The notes under the pieces are model-generated. The model was not told the DNA's origin. It searched no databases and worked only from the letters and a program-made list of their open reading frames with translations. Positions 60,797-64,000 of a DNA stretch of 64,000 nt are shown here, piece by piece; the stretch's first letter is position 1, and each line of letters starts with the position of its first letter. Origin of the DNA: Rariglobus sp. (GTDB lineage Bacteria; Verrucomicrobiota; Verrucomicrobiia; Opitutales; Opitutaceae); assembly GCA_029266495.1 (NCBI GenBank), contig JAQSWS010000004.1, positions 1-64,000 on the forward strand, read 5' to 3'. Made by a program: the position numbers and the translations under genes.

Positions 60797-62518
60797 TCAG
60801 AGGTATTTGTCCGTCACGGCGCCTTCGGAGGCGGTGCTGACGAGCTTGGCGTATTTGGCCAGCACGCCGCGGGTTTCCTTCGGGGGGAGCGGCTTGTAGG
60901 CGGTCATGCGGGCCGCGTATTCGGCGTCGGGGATGAGCAGGCTGATGGTGTTTTTCACCGCGTCGATCTCGATGAGATCGCCGTTGCGCACGATGCCGAT
61001 CGGGCCGCCGCGGGCGGCTTCAGGGGTGATGTGGCCGACGTCGAAGCCGTGGCTGCCGCCGGAGAAGCGGCCGTCGGTGATGAGGGCGACCTCTTTGATG
61101 AGACCGCGGCCGGCGACAGCACTGGTGGGAGACAACATTTCGCGCATGCCGGGACCGCCGACGGGACCTTCGTTGCGAATGACCACGACGTCACCTTTGA
61201 CGACGTCGCCACGAAGGATGCCTTTGAGGGCATCCTCTTCGCCCTCGTAAACCTTGGCGGTGCCTTTGAAGTAGAGGCCTTCTTTTCCGGTGATCTTGCC
61301 GACGGCGCCTTCGGGGGCGAGATTGCCGTGGAGGACGCGGAGGTGGGTTTCCTTTTTGATGGGCTGATCCCACGGGCGGATGATGTCCTGCTCGGACGGA
61401 TACGCGGGGTAGGGCTGCACGTCCTTGAGGGACTCGGCCATGGTTTCACCGGTGACCGTGAGGCAGTGGCCATGGAGCATGCCGCGGTCGAGGAGCATCT
61501 TCATCATGGGGCGGATGCCGCCGATGCGGATGAGATGGCTCATGCCGTATTTGCCGAAGGGCTTCACGTCGGCGAGGAGCGGGACTTTTTCGCCGATCGC
61601 CTTGAAGTCCTCCAGCGTAAGGGGGACGGCGGCGGAGTGGGCGATCGCGAGGAGATGGAGAATGAGATTGGTCGAACCGCCGAGGGCGAGGCAGACCGTG
61701 ATGGCGTTTTCGAAGGCGTGGCGGGTGAGGATGTCGCGGGGTTTGATGCCCTTTTTGAGCATGTTCATGACGGCGGCGCCGGCGCGTTCGCAGTCCTCGC
61801 GTTTCTCTTTGCCGACGGCGAGCTGGGCGCTGCTGTTGGGCAGGCTCATGCCGAGGGCTTCGATGGCGCTGGCCATGGTGTTGGCGGTATACATGCCGCC
61901 GCAGGAACCGGGGCCGGGAATGGCGCTTGCCTCGACATCGCGCAGGCCGGCATCGCTGAGTTCGCCCTTGGCGTGTTTGCCGACGGCTTCGAAGACGGAG
62001 ACGATATCGAGGGGTTTTTTATGGTCGCAGTCGTCGCGGGTGAAGCCGGGGAGGATGGTGCCGCCGTAGACGAACACGGCGGGGCGGTTGAGGCGGGCGA
62101 TTGCGATCATCGCGCCGGGCATGTTTTTGTCGCAGCCACCGATGGCGACGAGGCCGTCAAAACCTTCGGCGGCGACGGCGGTCTCGATGGAGTCGGCGAT
62201 GACATCGCGGGAGACGAGGCTGTAGCGCATGCCCTGGGTGCCCATGCTGATGCCGTCAGTCACGGTGATGGTGTTGAAGTAGACGGCCTTGCCACCGGCG
62301 GCGTTGACGCCTTTGCGGGCGTGCTCGCTGAGGTCGCCGAGGTGGACGTTGCACGGCGTCATGTCGCTGGCGGCGGAGGCGACGGCGATCTGGGGCTTGT
62401 GGAAGTCTTCGTCCGTGAAACCCACGGCGCGCAACATGGACCGGGCAGGCGCGCGGTCATTGCCGTCAACGACAACGGAGGAGTGGGGGCGGGGGAAGGA
62501 GGACGACGTTTGGCACAT
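60797..62518 (-). CDS. ilvD: Dihydroxy-acid dehydratase
   Basis: The 573-residue enzyme converts dihydroxyacids to 2-keto acids in branched-chain amino-acid synthesis. Cluster and substrate motifs are visible: ASDMTPCNVHLGDLSEHA, AIGGCDKNMPGAMIAIARL, PGPGSCGGMYTANTMASAIE and DGRFSGGSHGFDVGHITPEA. The ATG at 62518 is chosen because the preceding 80 codons are Pro/Ser-rich and lie on the opposite strand of the scpB leader. The long hairpin run after the stop supplies terminators. The start is 160 bp from the divergent scpB start. Confidence 0.96.
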   Translation of the reverse strand: MCQTSSSFPRPHSSVVVDGNDRAPARSMLRAVGFTDEDFHKPQIAVASAASDMTPCNVHLGDLSEHARKGVNAAGGKAVYFNTITVTDGISMGTQGMRYSLVSRDVIADSIETAVAAEGFDGLVAIGGCDKNMPGAMIAIARLNRPAVFVYGGTILPGFTRDDCDHKKPLDIVSVFEAVGKHAKGELSDAGLRDVEASAIPGPGSCGGMYTANTMASAIEALGMSLPNSSAQLAVGKEKREDCERAGAAVMNMLKKGIKPRDILTRHAFENAITVCLALGGSTNLILHLLAIAHSAAVPLTLEDFKAIGEKVPLLADVKPFGKYGMSHLIRIGGIRPMMKMLLDRGMLHGHCLTVTGETMAESLKDVQPYPAYPSEQDIIRPWDQPIKKETHLRVLHGNLAPEGAVGKITGKEGLYFKGTAKVYEGEEDALKGILRGDVVKGDVVVIRNEGPVGGPGMREMLSPTSAVAGRGLIKEVALITDGRFSGGSHGFDVGHITPEAARGGPIGIVRNGDLIEIDAVKNTISLLIPDAEYAARMTAYKPLPPKETRGVLAKYAKLVSTASEGAVTDKYL

Positions 62519-62678
62519 GGGATTAAAGGGTGGACGAAACCAAGCGGGGGAGGGTGGGGCAAGTCCGGAAGACGGAGGGACGGAAGGAGAGGGAGAACGA
62601 GGCGGAGGTGGCGAAGGCGGCAAATTTCCAGGGTTGCGTCGGGTTGGGGCGACCGCATCACTCTTCGGCTTCTTCCGC

Positions 62679-63644
62679 ATGGCGTTTAACCTCAAAAAAG
62701 TGCTCAAGGCGCTGCTCTTTTCGTCGAGCCAGCCTCTTTCGATCAAGGACATCCAGACGGCGTTCACGCGCTTTCATGATCAGGCCCTGCTGCCGAAGGC
62801 GGTGGTCGATCCGACCGTGGAGTCCGCTGCAGGCGAGGGGGAGCCCGCCGAGGTTCCGGCGGAGGAGCCGGCAGCGCCCGCGGCCGAAGGCGAGGTTGTT
62901 GAATCCTTGATTGCGGCGCCCTCCGAAACCGATGCGGAGCTGTATCAGGACGTGCCTTCGTTGATCACCGCCGCACAGATCCGCGAGGCGATGGACGAAC
63001 TTGCCGCCGAATTACGGGCGGCCAACGACATTTACCTGCTGATTGACGGAGCGAGCGGTTATCGTCTTGTGACCCACCCGCGTTTCGCCCGCTGGATTCG
63101 CATTCTGCGGGATGAGCCGGCACCGGCCAAGCTCACGCAGTCGGCCCTCGAAACACTCGCGATCATCGCTTATCGCCAGCCCGTCACGCGCACGGAGATC
63201 GAGACGATTCGCGGCGTGTCCGCCGAGGCGGGTCTCAACAAACTGCTGGAGCGCGAACTGGTTTACATTGTGGGTCGCGCCGACCTGCCGGGACGTCCGT
63301 TGCAATACGGGAGCACGGATAAATTTTTGGAGTTCGTCGGAGTGAAGTCATTGGTCGAGCTGCCGGCGTCGGATGTGCTTTCGCCGCGCCAGATCGACGA
63401 GTGGCTCAAGAATGCGATCAATGCCACGCCTCCGGCCGACGCCGAGATGGGACTGCCGCTGGAGGAAGGCGAAGGCGAGTCGCCGAATCTCGAACCGGTC
63501 GAGGTCGAGCATGTGCCGCTTTCCGCCGAATCCGCCGCGGAGGTGTTCGTTGCCGAGGGCGCCATCGAGCCCGCGGTCGAGGAACCCGCCGTTCCCGATG
63601 CTTCCGTTAGCGACGAAGATAACGATAAACCTGCTTCCGCCTAA
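62679..63644 (+). CDS. scpB: Segregation and condensation protein B
   Basis: The 321-residue protein is the winged-helix kleisin partner of SMC-ScpA in chromosome segregation. Family motifs are KKVLKALLFSSSQPLSIKDI, LAAELRAANDIYLLIDGASG, LTQSALETLAIIAYRQPVTR and GLNKLLERELVYIVGRADLP. An acidic/Ala/Pro-rich insertion (about residues 40-90) interrupts the first winged helix, and a tail of similar composition ends the protein. The stop codon TAA shares its last base with the left repeat of the 174-bp palindromic element. Confidence 0.93.
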   Translation: MAFNLKKVLKALLFSSSQPLSIKDIQTAFTRFHDQALLPKAVVDPTVESAAGEGEPAEVPAEEPAAPAAEGEVVESLIAAPSETDAELYQDVPSLITAAQIREAMDELAAELRAANDIYLLIDGASGYRLVTHPRFARWIRILRDEPAPAKLTQSALETLAIIAYRQPVTRTEIETIRGVSAEAGLNKLLERELVYIVGRADLPGRPLQYGSTDKFLEFVGVKSLVELPASDVLSPRQIDEWLKNAINATPPADAEMGLPLEEGEGESPNLEPVEVEHVPLSAESAAEVFVAEGAIEPAVEEPAVPDASVSDEDNDKPASA

Positions 63645-63817
63645 GGGTGTGTTTATGAAACATATCAGACCGTCGAACTCTTCGAGTGAACGGCAAACCC
63701 GGCTTGGCCGGCGTTGCCCTCGGTGGCACGGGCCGCTGGCCCGCCTCCACCTCGGTCGCCTTGGCCCAGCCGGGTTGTCCGCTCACGCCGGCCTGATCTA
63801 TTTCATAAACACACCCT
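63644..63817. repeat. 174-bp palindromic element with 17-bp terminal inverted repeats (MITE-like)
   Basis: Perfect 17-bp inverted repeats, AGGGTGTGTTTATGAAA at 63644-63660 and TTTCATAAACACACCCT at 63801-63817, flank an interior that is also self-complementary. AACCCGGCTTGGCC faces GGCCCAGCCGGGTT, and the apex is CGGGCC-GCT-GGCCCG (about 63729-63743). An 11-base bulge on the left arm is the main interruption. A frame of about 55 codons starting at 63655 crosses the element but resembles no protein I know. A non-autonomous insertion (MITE/REP-like) or a structured RNA are both possible; no clear target-site duplication is seen. Confidence 0.75.
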
Positions 63818-63824
63818 GATTTTC

Positions 63825-64000
63825 ATGTCCGATCCGCTTCAACCCATCCGGGAACAAATCGACGCGCACGACCGCCAGCTCGTCGAGTTGCTCAACAGCC
63901 GCCTCGCCCTCGCCGCCGAGATCGGCAAGCTCAAGCGCAGCTCCGGCGGACAGATCTACGTGCCGGAACGCGAGGACGCGGTGTTTCGCAAGGTCACGGC
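63825..64000 (+). CDS. pheA: Chorismate mutase / prephenate dehydratase (P-protein), N-terminal part
   Basis: The gene runs off the right edge, with 58 residues visible. They form an AroQ chorismate mutase helix: PIREQIDAHDRQLVELLNSR, LALAAEIGKLKRSSGGQIYV and PEREDAVFRKV, with the usual Arg, Lys and Glu positions. A fused prephenate dehydratase is expected downstream but not seen; a DAHP-synthase fusion or a free chorismate mutase would look the same here. The ATG at 63825 lies eight bases after the palindromic element, which occupies its whole leader. No clear Shine-Dalgarno sequence is present. Confidence 0.8.
   Translation, partial: MSDPLQPIREQIDAHDRQLVELLNSRLALAAEIGKLKRSSGGQIYVPEREDAVFRKVT

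Noticed and set aside
60656-62689. A 677-codon plus-strand frame over ilvD
   Set aside because: It has no domain, and the opposite strand encodes a complete dihydroxy-acid dehydratase.
63655-63819. A 55-codon frame through the palindromic element
   Set aside because: Its coding potential is forced by the inverted repeat; it is not a Phe-rich leader peptide and has no recognisable protein. I therefore do not call an attenuator for pheA.

Overview
The window is high-GC bacterial chromosome from a member of the Verrucomicrobiota, most probably Opitutales/Opitutaceae. Three things point there: a five-gene operon with the order and character of the Akkermansia Amuc_1102-1101-1100-1099-1098 pilus-like cluster; a secreted protease ending in the FDPDGDGLSNLLEYAVGGD tail common in verrucomicrobial exported proteins; and many small lipoproteins with an (L/A/F)(T/A)GC lipobox. 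I recognise no rRNA, tRNA, CRISPR array, prophage or complete insertion sequence. Most of the window is ordinary core genome.

Layout. 1-2.5 kb: pyruvate dehydrogenase E1alpha, E1beta and the start of E2 (minus strand), then a NUDIX hydrolase. 3.2-10.3 kb: the Amuc_1102-1098-type operon, comparable to PilM/N/O/P/Q, ending in a good rho-independent terminator; its secretin gene is broken. 10.4-14.4 kb: a 5'-3' exonuclease, a large STT3-like membrane protein and an OmpR-type regulator. 14.6-19.9 kb: hisG, agmatine-to-putrescine genes (aguB, aguA), a lipoprotein and rpsA. 20-27.8 kb: a sigma-70 factor, an IPT/TIG lipoprotein, HemW, an M23 peptidase, a HAD hydrolase, nadA, a TPR protein and a Fur regulator. 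27.9-36.5 kb: priA, a MacA/MacB-type efflux operon with a TPR protein, coaD, pgsA and pgpA. 36.5-45.2 kb: a NusG paralogue with aroQ, a Nif3-like protein, a dCMP-deaminase-like enzyme, YqgE, a double creatininase, CvfB-like, S4, FKBP, SDR and DUF4337 proteins. 45.2-49.2 kb: KaiC-like ATPase, histidine kinase and response regulator, plus an exported chorismate mutase. 49.2-60.6 kb: an M6 protease, a sodium:solute symporter, a PAS hybrid kinase, DUF2007 and DUF2071 proteins and a glycoside hydrolase. 60.8-64 kb: ilvD, scpB and the start of a pheA-like gene.

How the genes work together. The pilus-like operon would build an envelope-spanning complex: an inner-membrane platform from the PilM-PilN-like fusion, the PilO-like and the PilP-like proteins, topped by an outer-membrane secretin. 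HisG, AroQ, IlvD and the partial PheA belong to amino-acid synthesis. AguA and AguB complete agmatine-to-putrescine conversion. PgsA and PgpA are consecutive steps to phosphatidylglycerol. KaiC, kinase and regulator form one signalling unit.

The least ordinary signals are the disrupted secretin, a 174-bp element between scpB and pheA that folds into one hairpin with perfect 17-bp terminal inverted repeats, a creatininase fusion whose N-terminal half has lost its metal ligands, and scattered intergenic 7-, 8- and 10-bp period repeats and clustered hairpins. All functional calls come from reading motifs in the sequence; no database search was run.
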